Of a stretch of DNA of 64,000 nt, positions 51,482 through 60,701 are shown one piece after another. The notes beneath the pieces were generated by a model, which ran no database searches, was not told the origin of the DNA, and worked only from the letters and a program-made list of their open reading frames with translations. The stretch lies in the NCBI RefSeq assembly GCF_001517105.1, contig NZ_LPVF01000011.1:186001-250000 (forward strand), in the 5' to 3' direction. The stretch's first letter is position 1. Each line of letters starts with the position of its first letter. Made by a program: the position numbers and the translations under genes. The DNA is from Bacillus halotolerans. GTDB taxonomy: Bacteria; Bacillota; Bacilli; Bacillales; Bacillaceae.

Positions 51482-52417
51482 GTGCTTCAAGCAGAAAATA
51501 TCAAAAAGGCATACGGAAAAAAAACAATTGTCAAAGGAATCTCTTTTTCCTTGAAAAAGGGTGAGTCGTTCGGACTGCTCGGACCGAACGGAGCGGGGAA
51601 GTCCACAACCATTTCTATGATTTCCGGACTTGTGCCGCTTGACGGAGGGGAGATTACAGTCGGCGGGTATGCTATCGGTAAAGACACGAACAAAGCCAAA
51701 CAAAAAATCGGCATCGTCCCGCAGGAAATCGCCCTGTACCCGACACTGACGGCTCAAGAAAATCTCGTATTCTGGGGGAAAATGTATGGACTCACGCATG
51801 GAGAGGCCAAAAAAAGATCGGCAGAAGTCCTTGAATATGTAGGGCTTACTGAGCGGGCTAAAGATAAAATCGAAACCTTCTCAGGCGGAATGAAACGGAG
51901 AATTAACATCGGCGCCGCCCTTATGCATAAGCCTGAGCTGCTTATCATGGATGAACCGACCGTCGGCATTGACCCCCAATCGAGAAATCATATTTTAGAA
52001 ACAGTCAAACAGCTCAACGAAACAGGCATGACTGTGATCTATACGAGTCATTACATGGAAGAGGTCGAGTATTTATGTGACCGGATCGGCATTATTGATC
52101 AGGGAGAAATGATTGCGATCGGCACAAAAAACGACTTGTGCAGCCGTCTTGGAGGAGACACGATCATCCAGATGACTGTCAGCGGGGCAGATGAAGGATT
52201 TCTTTCTGATGTCCGCTCGCTTGCCTATGTGAATGATGTAACAGTGAGTGAATCAGAGCTCAAAATTGAGGTTGCTGCGGCGCACCATGAGAAAGTAGTC
52301 ACCAGCCTGCTCACGGAAGCCGCTGCCCATCAAACGAATCTCCTGTCTCTTCAGGTTCACGAACCGAATCTGGAACGGCTGTTTCTGAATCTGACAGGCC
52401 GCACATTGCGGGATTAG
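51482..52417 (+). CDS. lnrL: ABC transporter ATP-binding protein LnrL (YfiL)
   Basis: A 311-residue ATPase: Walker [14 protein letters not shown] (about 33), signature [17 protein letters not shown] (about 133), Walker [14 protein letters not shown] and H-loop [10 protein letters not shown]. The C-terminal 80 residues are a DUF4162-like extension of drug exporters. It powers the LnrMN permease. GTG 51482 follows AAAGGAGTG. The intergenic TTTCAC and TACAAT boxes near 51425-51450 form a weak promoter, consistent with activation by LnrK. Confidence 0.94.
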   Translation: MLQAENIKKAYGKKTIVKGISFSLKKGESFGLLGPNGAGKSTTISMISGLVPLDGGEITVGGYAIGKDTNKAKQKIGIVPQEIALYPTLTAQENLVFWGKMYGLTHGEAKKRSAEVLEYVGLTERAKDKIETFSGGMKRRINIGAALMHKPELLIMDEPTVGIDPQSRNHILETVKQLNETGMTVIYTSHYMEEVEYLCDRIGIIDQGEMIAIGTKNDLCSRLGGDTIIQMTVSGADEGFLSDVRSLAYVNDVTVSESELKIEVAAAHHEKVVTSLLTEAAAHQTNLLSLQVHEPNLERLFLNLTGRTLRD

Positions 52418-52428
52418 GAGGGACGGCG

Positions 52429-53619
52429 ATGAAAAAAGCAATATGGATCGCATGGAAAGATGTCAAAATCAGAATCACGGACAAAAAAGGGTTTATGATG
52501 CTTATCTTAATGCCGCTGATCTTAACAGCCATATTAGGGGCCGCTCTTGGATCAATCCTTGGCGGAGGCAGCGAGATTGATGAAATCAAAGTCGGCTATG
52601 TCCAGTCTGATCAGTCAGGCGCGTCGAAGATGTTTAAAACAGATGTACTTGAAAAAATGAAGATAATCAAGGTCACAGAAGCGAGCAGTAAAAAGGAAAT
52701 GAAAAAGCTGCTGGCGGAAAAGAAAATTGATGTCGGAATTGCCGTCCCGGCACATTGGGGATCCGGCAAGAAACCGGCCGCTGTTTATGCTGGCACTGAT
52801 CAGGAATTAAAAAGCTCTATCATAGAAACGGCTGCAGTGTCTTTTATAGATCAATACAAGGCGGTTCGAGAAGCGGCATCCGCCTCGATGGAATATGTCA
52901 CCAAGACGGAAGCTGTAAAACAAGGAAAGCTCAATCCTGCCTTCATTGCAGAAAATCTTGCTAAGACGCTTGAAAAAGAAGCGGGTGCCAGGCTTGCTGT
53001 TACGGAGAAATCAGTCGGCACAAAAGAAGTTACCAGTTTTCAATACTATTCGGCGGCAATGCTTTGCATGTTTATGCTGTTTCATATGACGGTCGGCGCG
53101 AAATCATTTTTGCTGGAAAAGGAAACAGAAACCCTTGCCAGACTGCTGATGACGCCTGCACAAAAATACGCCATTCTCTTCGGGAAGTGGCTCGGAACCT
53201 ATTTGTTTGCCATTATACAATTTTTCATTTTTCTTATTGTGACCATCAATGTATTTGAGGTGGACTGGGGAGACAATCTCTTGTTTGTGTGCGTGCTGGG
53301 GCTTTCCTACGCAGCAGCTGTATCCGGCATTTCAATGCTTCTTGCTTCGTGCATCAGCGATATGAAGTCAGCAGATGTTTTGGGGGGTTTTGGCATTCAG
53401 GTGCTTGCCGTTCTCGGCGGTTCTATGCTTCCGTTTTATCAATTTCCGGATTTTCTGCAATCTGTTTCAAAGGCGGTGCCAAATCGATGGGCGCTCGAGG
53501 GCTTTCTTTCCTTAATGGAGGGGGGAGGCTGGGCTGAACTTCAGACGCCGGTCCTTCTTTTTGCGGCAATCGGTCTTTGTTCACTGGCTGTTGGCATCAG
53601 AAGGCTTCACACAAGATAA
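52429..53619 (+). CDS. lnrM: ABC transporter permease LnrM (YfiM)
   Basis: A 396-residue permease of the ABC-2 group: one N-terminal helix ([20 protein letters not shown]), a 170-residue extracellular domain, then five helices in the C-terminal half including [19 protein letters not shown]. With LnrN it forms the membrane part of a linearmycin-type exporter, which removes membrane-active polyenes. GGAGGG precedes the ATG, 11 bases after lnrL. Confidence 0.92.
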   Translation: MKKAIWIAWKDVKIRITDKKGFMMLILMPLILTAILGAALGSILGGGSEIDEIKVGYVQSDQSGASKMFKTDVLEKMKIIKVTEASSKKEMKKLLAEKKIDVGIAVPAHWGSGKKPAAVYAGTDQELKSSIIETAAVSFIDQYKAVREAASASMEYVTKTEAVKQGKLNPAFIAENLAKTLEKEAGARLAVTEKSVGTKEVTSFQYYSAAMLCMFMLFHMTVGAKSFLLEKETETLARLLMTPAQKYAILFGKWLGTYLFAIIQFFIFLIVTINVFEVDWGDNLLFVCVLGLSYAAAVSGISMLLASCISDMKSADVLGGFGIQVLAVLGGSMLPFYQFPDFLQSVSKAVPNRWALEGFLSLMEGGGWAELQTPVLLFAAIGLCSLAVGIRRLHTR

Positions 53620-53633
53620 GGAGGTAAAACACG

Positions 53634-54791
53634 GTGAAAAAAATCATAGCCATTTGCGGCGTTGAGCTTTCTCTCATTTTTAAGAAGCCGCAGAACTATT
53701 TAATGATGTTCGCTGCCCCGCTGCTGCTGACCTTTGTATTCGGCGGTATGCTCGGCGGAAATGATGATAAGGTGCGGCTTGCGATCGTCGATCAGGATGA
53801 CACGCTTCTTTCACAGCATTATATTCGGGAGCTCAAGCAACATGATGATATGTATACATTTCAAACGATGACTAAAAGCAAAGCTTCAGAAAAACTGAAA
53901 CAAAAGAAAATTGCCGGAGTCATCATCCTTTCCCGCACTTTCCAAGAGAAGCTGGAAAAAGGAGAGAAGCCGGAGCTGGTCTTCAGCCACGGTCCAGAGC
54001 TGACAGAGGCGCCAGTCGCTAAACAGTATGCCGAAAGCAAGCTGGCAAAGCTCAACATTCAGGTAACCGCGGCAAAAACTGCGGCCGAGGCGGCGGGGGA
54101 AAGCTGGAAATCGGCTTATAAAACGGTAATCGCCAAAGATCATGGAGATAGCGCCCCAGCTGTAAAACGGGAATCTCTTAATGATAAAAAAGAAGGCAAG
54201 GGCGTAAGTGACACAGCTTCACGAGCTGCAGGCTTTTCCATTCTGTTTGTGATGCTGACAATGATGGGGGCAGCGGGCACGATATTAGAAGCGCGGAAAA
54301 ATGGCGTCTGGCCGAGACTGCTCACCGCGTCTGTCAGCCGCGCGGAAATCGGAGCGGGGTATGTGCTGTCGTTCTTTGTGATAGGCTGGATCCAATTTGG
54401 AATGCTGCTTCTCGCATCCCATTGGCTGTTCGGAATCAGCTGGGGCAATCCGGCTGCACTGATCGTGTTAGTATCCTTTTTTCTGTTTGCAGTCGTGGGC
54501 ATCGGGCTGATGATTGCTGCCAATGTCAGAACACCAGAGCAGCAGCTTGCTTTCGGCAACTTGTTCGTTATTGCGACGTGTATGGTGAGCGGAATGTATT
54601 GGCCGATAGAAATTGAGCCGAAGCTGATGCAGTCCATTGCTGACTTTCTCCCGCAAAAGTGGGCGATGAGCGGACTGACAGACATTATCGCTAACGGGGC
54701 AACCATTACGGATATACTCGGCATTTGCGGCATCTTGCTTGCTTTTGCCGCCGTGACCTTCACAGCGGGGCTTAAAGCGCTCCGAACGTAA
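53634..54791 (+). CDS. lnrN: ABC transporter permease LnrN (YfiN)
   Basis: A 385-residue ABC-2 permease with the same layout as LnrM: N-terminal helix (NYLMMFAAPLLLTFVFGGML), an extracytoplasmic domain of about 170 residues with many Lys and Glu, and five or six C-terminal helices. A GTG start (53634) follows AAGGAGG, 14 bases after lnrM. A bidirectional terminator follows. Confidence 0.92.
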   Translation: MKKIIAICGVELSLIFKKPQNYLMMFAAPLLLTFVFGGMLGGNDDKVRLAIVDQDDTLLSQHYIRELKQHDDMYTFQTMTKSKASEKLKQKKIAGVIILSRTFQEKLEKGEKPELVFSHGPELTEAPVAKQYAESKLAKLNIQVTAAKTAAEAAGESWKSAYKTVIAKDHGDSAPAVKRESLNDKKEGKGVSDTASRAAGFSILFVMLTMMGAAGTILEARKNGVWPRLLTASVSRAEIGAGYVLSFFVIGWIQFGMLLLASHWLFGISWGNPAALIVLVSFFLFAVVGIGLMIAANVRTPEQQLAFGNLFVIATCMVSGMYWPIEIEPKLMQSIADFLPQKWAMSGLTDIIANGATITDILGICGILLAFAAVTFTAGLKALRT

Positions 54792-54820
54792 AAGCATCCG
54801 CCTCCGGGCAGATGCTTTTA
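54791..54820. terminator. Bidirectional terminator between lnrN and the GNAT gene
   Basis: AAAAGCATC and GATGCTTTT arms with a 12-base loop. Confidence 0.78.
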
Positions 54821-54823
54821 TCA

Positions 54824-55423
54824 TTATATCGTGTGTTCTGTCAGGTTCAGTCTTTGTTCCAAGTGTTGTTTGACGGACGGCCAGTCACTTTCGATAATAC
54901 TGTAAAAGACGGAATGACGAAATGTTCCGTCTTTTCTGATCATTTGGTTTCGTAATATTCCTTCTTTCACTGCTCCCAATCGTTCTATCGCCTTTTGGGA
55001 TCTGATATTCCGTTCATCTGTTTTAAACTGCACCCGAATGGTGTTCATCTGTTCAAAGCAATACTGTAAAAGTAAATATTTGCACTCAGTATTGACGGCT
55101 GTGCCCCATACCGAAGGATGAAACCACGTCCAGCCGATCTCCAGGCTTCTGCTGTCAGGCGACATATACAGAAAACGAGTCGTGCCGACGATTTTGCCGG
55201 TTTCACGATGAAACATCACAAAAGGAAATTCTGCTCCGGATTTTTTATGATGCAATGCTTCCTCAACAAAGTCCTCCATATCATATGCGGTTTCAATCGT
55301 TTTCGGCAAATGGGTCCAAATTCTTTCATCATTTGCCGCTTCATATAAACCTTGAATATGGCTCCTGTCCATCGGCACCACTCGGATCTGTTTGCCCATT
55401 AATTCATTCAATGTCACATTCAT
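54824..55423 (-). CDS. GNAT family N-acetyltransferase, RimJ/RimL type
   Basis: A 199-residue acetyltransferase. It has IGWTWFHPSVWGTAVNTECK, the acetyl-CoA region, and NIRSQKAIERLGAVKEGILR toward the C-terminus. The ATG at 55423 follows AGGAGG. It lies 35 bases after padR on the same strand and is likely co-transcribed with it. B. subtilis 168, as I recall it, has padR directly beside yfiN, so this gene is an addition. Substrate unknown; an antibiotic or ribosomal protein acetylase is the usual guess. Confidence 0.84.
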   Translation of the reverse strand: MNVTLNELMGKQIRVVPMDRSHIQGLYEAANDERIWTHLPKTIETAYDMEDFVEEALHHKKSGAEFPFVMFHRETGKIVGTTRFLYMSPDSRSLEIGWTWFHPSVWGTAVNTECKYLLLQYCFEQMNTIRVQFKTDERNIRSQKAIERLGAVKEGILRNQMIRKDGTFRHSVFYSIIESDWPSVKQHLEQRLNLTEHTI

Positions 55424-55458
55424 TTGACGTCCTCCTGCATAAGAGTAGCGGAGCAGCC

Positions 55459-56028
55459 TTAAGGCCGCTCCTGGGTATCCTCTTGTATCATGGCTAAAAT
55501 ATGCTCCAGCCAGGATACGTAATTCTTCTCCCGTTCCAGCGCTTTTGTCAGTACCAGATAGTGGCCGAAATCCGGTGAAGAAAACGACATCGGCATCGGC
55601 TCCGCTGAGGCCATTAGCTTTTCATAACTTCCTTGCAGATCAGCTAGCTTCTCCTTGCGCTTCAGCAGCTGGTCTGTAAACAAGTCGGCTGCCTCCTGGC
55701 GTGACAGAGAAGAAATGAAATAAGCCTTCAGCATAAATTCATCCTTCACTGTTTCCGGAATAGGGTGGTGGCGGGTCAGCCACACGTGAAGCTCCTGTTT
55801 TCCGCTGTCAGTCAAGGTATACATTTTTTTCTCAAGTTTTGTGCCCTGAATCGTTGTCCGGAATGTGATAAAGCCTTCATCTGTCAGCTTTTTCAGCTCC
55901 GGATAAATCTGGCTGTGCTTGGCGCTCCAAAACTGGCCGAGCTCCGCTTTGAAATAACTTGTAATATCATATCCGCTCAATTCGCCTTTTCGTAAAAGTC
56001 CTAATATGGCGTATTTTAATACTCGCAT
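55459..56028 (-). CDS. padR: Phenolic acid decarboxylase repressor PadR
   Basis: A 189-residue winged helix-turn-helix regulator: N-terminal wHTH (LRKGELSGYDITSYF, KLTDEGFITFRT) and C-terminal long helices (SSLSRQEAADLFTDQLLKRK) for dimerisation. PadR represses padC and is released by phenolic acids such as ferulate and coumarate. Compared with the 182-residue form I remember, the tail here is slightly longer (IQEDTQERP). The ATG at 56028 starts directly with MRVLKYAILGLL. A GNAT gene follows in the same unit. Confidence 0.92.
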   Translation of the reverse strand: MRVLKYAILGLLRKGELSGYDITSYFKAELGQFWSAKHSQIYPELKKLTDEGFITFRTTIQGTKLEKKMYTLTDSGKQELHVWLTRHHPIPETVKDEFMLKAYFISSLSRQEAADLFTDQLLKRKEKLADLQGSYEKLMASAEPMPMSFSSPDFGHYLVLTKALEREKNYVSWLEHILAMIQEDTQERP

Positions 56029-56354
56029 GCTGTCCTCCGTGTCTATGGCTGTTTTTGCAAAAAAGAAACTTTTAAATGCCCTGCCGCCGCAAAATCGGAT
56101 CGTTCTTTTCTCTTATACCGGCAAAAAAACAAATGTGAATTCTTATACAAAATAGTGAATGCCATCTATTCTCATGTCTAGCTTTCATCTGTTCCCTATA
56201 TTATAGGAAAGGGAGACTGGGAACACAACCGCATGTCCCCTTACGCTTATAGTCCTTTCAAGTTTCTTTCGAGTGTATGGAAGACAACTGCCAATAGAAA
56301 AATTTATGCTTTCATCAAAATAATAATGAAATTGAAGATTCTGATAAGTTTATA
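56029..56354. other. Intergenic region between padR and estB
   Basis: About 325 AT-rich bases between divergent genes. It must hold the padR promoter, which I could not place with certainty. No gene, RNA or repeat was recognised; the estB promoter is listed separately. Confidence 0.5.
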
Positions 56355-56383
56355 TTTACCAAGTTTAAATTTAACTGTATAAT
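56355..56383 (+). promoter_or_regulatory. Sigma-A promoter of estB
   Basis: TTTACC (56355-56360), 17 bases, TATAAT (56378-56383). The start point would be about 30 bases before the estB ATG. Confidence 0.65.
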
Positions 56384-56419
56384 CATTCTGGTAAATACAT
56401 GATTGAGGAGAAACGGAAA

Positions 56420-57052
56420 ATGAAAAGATTACTTATTGCATCATCTATTTGTCTATCAATGATTTTGTCTATTCTAGCAGCTCCGCCTTCAAGTGCAAAG
56501 GCGGAAACAGCACATAACCCTGTTGTTCTTGTTCATGGGATTAGCGGTGCATCATACAATTTTTTTGCTATTAAAAATTACTTAATCTCTCAGGGCTGGC
56601 AAAGCAATAAACTGTATGCAATTGATTTTTATGATAAAACAGGGAATAACTTAAATAACGGCCCGCAGCTTGCAGCATATATTGATCGCGTTTTAGAAGA
56701 AACAGGAGCTAAGAAAGTAGATATCGTGGCTCATAGTATGGGAGGCGCCAATACGCTGTACTATATTAAATATTTAGGCGGGGGAAATAAGATTCAAAAT
56801 GTTGTCACGCTCGGAGGGGCTAATGGTTTAGTGTCATCTGTTGCGCTGCCGGGTACAGATCCTAATCAAAAGATCCTCTATACATCTATTTACAGTCTCA
56901 ATGATCAAATTGTAATCAATAGCTTGTCTCGGTTACAAGGAGCCAGAAACATCCAGCTGTATGGCATTGGACATATTGGATTGCTTTCTAATAGCCAGGT
57001 CAACACCTATATCAAAGAAGGATTGAATGGCGGGGGACTAAATACGAACTAA
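56420..57052 (+). CDS. estB: Secreted lipase/esterase EstB (LipB)
   Basis: A 210-residue extracellular lipase of family I.4. Signal peptide about 1-28 with cleavage near SAKAETA. The mature enzyme has [15 protein letters not shown] (oxyanion region), catalytic serine in [11 protein letters not shown] (nucleophile elbow A-H-S-M-G, about residue 106), then a late aspartate (YSLNDQIV) and histidine ([10 protein letters not shown]). The ATG at 56420 has GAGGAG nine bases ahead. The size equals the B. subtilis EstB/LipB form. A terminator follows. Confidence 0.93.
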   Translation: MKRLLIASSICLSMILSILAAPPSSAKAETAHNPVVLVHGISGASYNFFAIKNYLISQGWQSNKLYAIDFYDKTGNNLNNGPQLAAYIDRVLEETGAKKVDIVAHSMGGANTLYYIKYLGGGNKIQNVVTLGGANGLVSSVALPGTDPNQKILYTSIYSLNDQIVINSLSRLQGARNIQLYGIGHIGLLSNSQVNTYIKEGLNGGGLNTN

Positions 57053-57075
57053 TGCTTCAAGATATGCGCTATGTT

Positions 57076-57110
57076 AAAACCTGCTGTTCAGTTACAGCAG
57101 GTTTTTTGTT
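57076..57110 (+). terminator. Terminator of estB
   Basis: AAAACCTGCTGT and ACAGCAGG arms with a TCAGTT loop and a T run. Confidence 0.86.
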
Positions 57111-57184
57111 TTCTGACAGGTTGAAAAGAGCAGAAAGTCGGAACGAAAACTGACCTTTTTGTAAGTTCTAATACAGTTATTCAG

Positions 57185-57332
57185 CACTTCCGGAATGAAT
57201 ACTTCATATAACGGATAATCCTGCTCTAATCCTTCTTTGTTTGAAGCTTTTCGCTAATGCGGGAGCCGCCGCCTTCATGACAAATGGTCCCTTCCGCAAC
57301 GCCGGCTTTTTGGGTAATTTCACTCGTGGATG
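57185..57332 (-). pseudogene. Fragment of a TetR-type regulator gene
   Basis: The minus strand reads STSEITQKAGVAEGTI (about 57285-57332), the recognition-helix region of a TetR protein, then a garbled stretch, then LQTKKD near 57235 and a stop. The N-terminal part that should precede STSEI is absent: at about 57330 the DNA changes to unrelated sequence. It is a broken remnant, not an expressed gene. Confidence 0.62.
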
Positions 57333-57502
57333 CCGAGGCAAATCGCGGATTAGATTACTATCAAAAAGGCATTTTGCAATTTTGCGGAATCAAAAAAGTG
57401 AACAGGACACTGTACCCGCGCGTCAAGCATAGCAGCCCGGCTGCACGGGACAAATGGCTGAGGGCGGTATGTCAAAAAGTTATGGGTTTTTATGGGTCTT
57501 AG
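57327..57502 (+). pseudogene. C-terminal gene fragment, possibly a flavodoxin-fold oxidoreductase
   Basis: From 57327 the plus strand reads an open frame of 58 codons to TAG at 57500, with GLDYYQKGILQFCGIKK and HSSPAARDKWLRAVCQK. It has no start codon or ribosome site of its own and looks like the C-terminus of a longer protein. The QFCGI turn and layout recall NAD(P)H-dependent flavodoxin-type reductases, but I am not sure of the family. It joins directly to the TetR fragment, marking a deletion point. Confidence 0.45.
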
Positions 57503-57611
57503 TCGTTCGTGCATACTGAAAGATAAGAAATCAGGCACTTTTTTCAATTGAAGCAGGTGTGTTATGGTACAACCATCGATTTTTAAAAATTTGAAATAAA
57601 GGAGCGCTGTT

Positions 57612-58700
57612 ATGCAAATTAAAGAAATTTTTATGATCCGTTGCATTTCGTGCTTAAGTGTCGTTCTGCTCCATATCATTTCAATGGTTCTGATGCTTCA
57701 GGCGGAAGCACTTGCTGATATTTCTCACACGGTTGATTCTTTGCGCACACTCCTGATGTTCAGCACGCCTGCTTTCATTTTTATCTCTGAGTTTTTGCTG
57801 GCGCGTTCTTATCCTGACGGGGTGCCGGAGGGATTTTTGAAGAAGAGAGGAAAAGTGATTTTTATTCCCTTTTTGTTTATCGCAGCCATTGATGCCTTGC
57901 TGATGGCCAGTGCAATGGGGGGAAAGCTGACTTTTCTGGCGTTTGTGCAGAAATATCTGGAAAACGTATTTTTAGGAAACTTTATCGGATATTTCATTCT
58001 TGTCATCTTCCAATTTTACATCCTGCACATGCTCTTTCATGAGTATTTGAAAAAAGCATCGCCAAAATGGGTGCTGTTTGTTTCGTTTGTGGTGACAGCC
58101 GCTTATTTGGGCTATTTCTCAGCAGTCAGTCCGGCACCCGCTTCTGAACAAGGCGGTTCATTTCCGTTCTTCTGGGTTCCGTTTGCAGGCTGGCTTTTCT
58201 ACTTTTGTCTCGCTTATTACTGCGGAAAAGAGTACAAGCGGTTTTTAGCGCTGCTGAATCAATACCGCTGGGTGGTATACGGCGCTGCGGTCGGGTCCGC
58301 CGCGTTGGTTGTGGCTGTTTCTTATTTCGGAGAGGTCGGCATGATTAGCTCAAAGCGGCCTGACATCATGCTTTATTCAACAAGTATGATTTTCCTGTGC
58401 TTTCACCTGTTTTCTAACATAAAGCAGGTGCCGAAAATCATTATGTTTATCAGTAACTATTCCTTTTCGATTTATCTGCTGCACGCTTATTTTATGATCA
58501 TTGGCTATGTTTTGCTGTTAAATGTGCCAGACATTCCCGCCGTGCCGGCCGTTTTCTTGCTGTTTGCCGTCTGCACAGCGGGCCCGATCCTGACATCCTG
58601 GGCACTGAACAAGTTTAAATATGGATATTTGTTTGTAGGGAAAATCTATCAGCCGAAGAGGCGAAAAGTAAAAATGGAAGTGCGAGACCACGCAGGCTGA
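57612..58700 (+). CDS. yfiQ: Membrane acyltransferase family 3 protein YfiQ
   Basis: A 362-residue membrane protein with about ten helices. It has the acyltransferase-3 N-terminal motif RCISCLSVVLLHIISM, where the histidine is the probable catalytic base, and the charged tail KIYQPKRRKVK. Relatives O-acetylate cell-wall polymers or exopolysaccharide. The ATG follows AAAGGAGCG. It is monocistronic and shares a terminator with converging yfiR. Confidence 0.87.
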   Translation: MQIKEIFMIRCISCLSVVLLHIISMVLMLQAEALADISHTVDSLRTLLMFSTPAFIFISEFLLARSYPDGVPEGFLKKRGKVIFIPFLFIAAIDALLMASAMGGKLTFLAFVQKYLENVFLGNFIGYFILVIFQFYILHMLFHEYLKKASPKWVLFVSFVVTAAYLGYFSAVSPAPASEQGGSFPFFWVPFAGWLFYFCLAYYCGKEYKRFLALLNQYRWVVYGAAVGSAALVVAVSYFGEVGMISSKRPDIMLYSTSMIFLCFHLFSNIKQVPKIIMFISNYSFSIYLLHAYFMIIGYVLLLNVPDIPAVPAVFLLFAVCTAGPILTSWALNKFKYGYLFVGKIYQPKRRKVKMEVRDHAG

Positions 58701-58738
58701 AAAATCACGGCAGGAGAAACGTTCCTGCCGTGATTTTT
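58701..58738. terminator. Bidirectional terminator between yfiQ and yfiR
   Basis: AAAATCACGGCAGGA and TCCTGCCGTGATTTT arms with a short loop. Confidence 0.9.
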
Positions 58739-59354
58739 ATGTTTCATTCACTTGCAAAACTGTTTTTAAATACAGTTTAGCTGCTTCAGCCATTCCTGAT
58801 ACATCAGCTTTATCTTCATTGAAATAAAGCGCGTTCTGGATGATGCCATCGTTCACATTAAGAAAAAACTTAGTAATCGTCGCCAGAGGCTGCAGCGGTT
58901 GAAATTCCCCTTGATCGATTCCTTTTTGCAAAAGCTTCGAAAACCTTGTCACAAAAAGATCATAACGCTTCTCCAAATACTCGCGCCGTTCTTCATTGCG
59001 CCAAGCCGTCACCAAATATTCAAATTGTACCGGCGCCAATGTATCCGCCGCTCCACGCAGGCCTTCAGTCAGTCCATCGAGGTAGCTGGTAATAGTCTCC
59101 CAGACACTTCGATTTTCAGCTGATTCATCCAGCTTTCGGAGCCCTTCATCGAGGTCGGCCTCAATGATGCGGCGAAACATCTCTTCTGTACTGGAAAAAT
59201 AAAGATAGACGCCGCCTCTGCTGAAGCTCGATTCTTCCACAACGTCCTTCATTGTCGTTAATTCAAATCCTTTTCGTTTAAAAACGGTTTTGGCGGCTTC
59301 TAAAATCTCCGCTTGCCGTTTATCTTTGTGCTCCTTTGTTACTTTCGGTGACAA
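58737..59354 (-). CDS. yfiR: TetR-family regulator YfiR
   Basis: A 205-residue repressor with an N-terminal helix-turn-helix (MKDVVEESSFSRGGVYLYFSS, about 35-55) and a helical ligand-binding domain. It starts within the end of yfiS (35-base overlap), so it is co-expressed with the exporter it probably controls. Its likely operator is the palindrome at 60600-60611. The inducer is unknown. Confidence 0.9.
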   Translation of the reverse strand: MSPKVTKEHKDKRQAEILEAAKTVFKRKGFELTTMKDVVEESSFSRGGVYLYFSSTEEMFRRIIEADLDEGLRKLDESAENRSVWETITSYLDGLTEGLRGAADTLAPVQFEYLVTAWRNEERREYLEKRYDLFVTRFSKLLQKGIDQGEFQPLQPLATITKFFLNVNDGIIQNALYFNEDKADVSGMAEAAKLYLKTVLQVNET

Positions 59355-60573
59355 AATATCGCCTGCTTTCTGCCATTTTCTTACCTATAAGTGTAGTCAA
59401 CCCGGCCGCAATCAGCAAGCAGCCACAGATCAGAAAAGCAAGAGATACGCCGATCAATTCGGCCAGCACGCCCCCGCCCGCCATGCCGAGAATGGAGGCG
59501 AGAGTCGTCATGCTCTGAATAGCGCCAAACACTCTGCCGCTATAATCAACAGGCACGGACGTCTGAACAAGAATTTGAAACGGGATATGAACGAGCCCGA
59601 AAGCTGCTCCCATGATGAAAAAAGCGAAGATAAAAAGTGCTGTGCCGACAATTCCGAGGCCTCCCAGAAATGGCACACATCCAGTTGCTATTCCAAGCAG
59701 ACAAGCCCCTAGTGTGAAATAAAGCAGATAAGAGGAAATTCGCCTTTTCCCTACAGTGACCGCCGTCAGCAACATGCCGGCCCCGCTTACGGCCATGCAC
59801 CATCCTGCAAGTTCGGGCGGCGCACCGGGAAAAGAGCGGATGAGAATAATAGCCTGTGAATCGCCTATCTGCAATATGAAGAGAACAAAGCAAGCCGTGA
59901 ACAAGCCCGTCAATAGAAGAGGTGTCTGTTTCATAAATAGAAAACCTTCTTTTATAGAAGCAAGTGCTGATGTTTTGTCTTGAGGTGTATTGGATGTTTG
60001 CTGAAATGCATCTCTCGGAAGCAAAAACAAAATGACAGCAGATAGAAGAAAAGCGCCCGCGTTGATGAAGAAAACGGAATGAATGGAGACTGCGGCGACC
60101 ATTATGCCGCCAAGCGCGGGACCGAAAATTTTTGCAGTGTTATCGATGATGCTGCTGATAGAAACGGCCTGCTGAAGAAAAGCTTCTGATGTCAATTCCT
60201 TAAGCTTACCGTTTTTAGAAGGTGAAAACAATGAAGAAAAACAGCTCTGAAGGCTGAGCAATACGTAAAGCTGCCAAAGCTCACTGACATAAACACAGCT
60301 GATAACGGTGAGGGTGCGGCCGATTTCAGACAGAAACATGATCATTTTTCTGTCAAATCGATCTGCAAGCACACCCGATACGGGGCCGAGAACAATGACA
60401 GGCAGTGCATATGACATCATTAAAAAAGACATATCCAGTGAAGAAGCATCCAGCTGAAAGGCGGCTAATGTTAAGACGGCCAAAATGTGCAGCCAGTCGC
60501 CAAGGGAAGAAATCGTTTGCGAGGCTAACAGCGTCATCAGCCCTTTATTTCTCCAAAACAATGATTGACCCAT
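59320..60573 (-). CDS. yfiS: MFS exporter YfiS
   Basis: A 417-residue major facilitator of the macrolide-efflux-like (MFS_3) kind with about 12 helices. It begins MGQSLFWRNKGLMTLLASQT and has GVLADRFDRKMIMFL (about residue 65), the loop 2-3 signature. Substrate unknown, probably a toxic hydrophobic compound given its regulator partner. The ATG follows AGGAGG. The unit yfiS-yfiR is read from a promoter at 60618-60646. Confidence 0.89.
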   Translation of the reverse strand: MGQSLFWRNKGLMTLLASQTISSLGDWLHILAVLTLAAFQLDASSLDMSFLMMSYALPVIVLGPVSGVLADRFDRKMIMFLSEIGRTLTVISCVYVSELWQLYVLLSLQSCFSSLFSPSKNGKLKELTSEAFLQQAVSISSIIDNTAKIFGPALGGIMVAAVSIHSVFFINAGAFLLSAVILFLLPRDAFQQTSNTPQDKTSALASIKEGFLFMKQTPLLLTGLFTACFVLFILQIGDSQAIILIRSFPGAPPELAGWCMAVSGAGMLLTAVTVGKRRISSYLLYFTLGACLLGIATGCVPFLGGLGIVGTALFIFAFFIMGAAFGLVHIPFQILVQTSVPVDYSGRVFGAIQSMTTLASILGMAGGGVLAELIGVSLAFLICGCLLIAAGLTTLIGKKMAESRRYFVTESNKGAQR

Positions 60574-60599
60574 AGTTTTCTCCTCCTGTTTATAAAAGT

Positions 60600-60611
60600 G
60601 ACACTAGTGTC
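60600..60611. promoter_or_regulatory. Perfect palindrome GACACTAGTGTC, candidate YfiR operator
   Basis: A 12-base perfect palindrome directly after the -10 of the yfiS promoter and 26 bases before its start codon. Position and symmetry suit a TetR-type dimer. Confidence 0.68.
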
Positions 60612-60617
60612 GTTTTT

Positions 60618-60646
60618 ATTTTATGGGAAAATAACACAATAAACAA
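60618..60646 (-). promoter_or_regulatory. Sigma-A promoter of yfiS-yfiR
   Basis: On the minus strand TTGTTT (60646-60641), 17 bases, TAAAAT (60623-60618). The start point falls near 60611, inside the palindrome. Confidence 0.6.
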
Positions 60647-60701
60647 TCGTTTTCTTGTAAAATAATAAAGATTGAATAAAGCATTCAGGAGGGAGATGCG
60701 C

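Noticed and set aside
57241-57502. Two open frames (63 and 72 codons) as possible small genes
   Set aside because: They run across the junction of two gene fragments; the first half is antisense to a TetR remnant.
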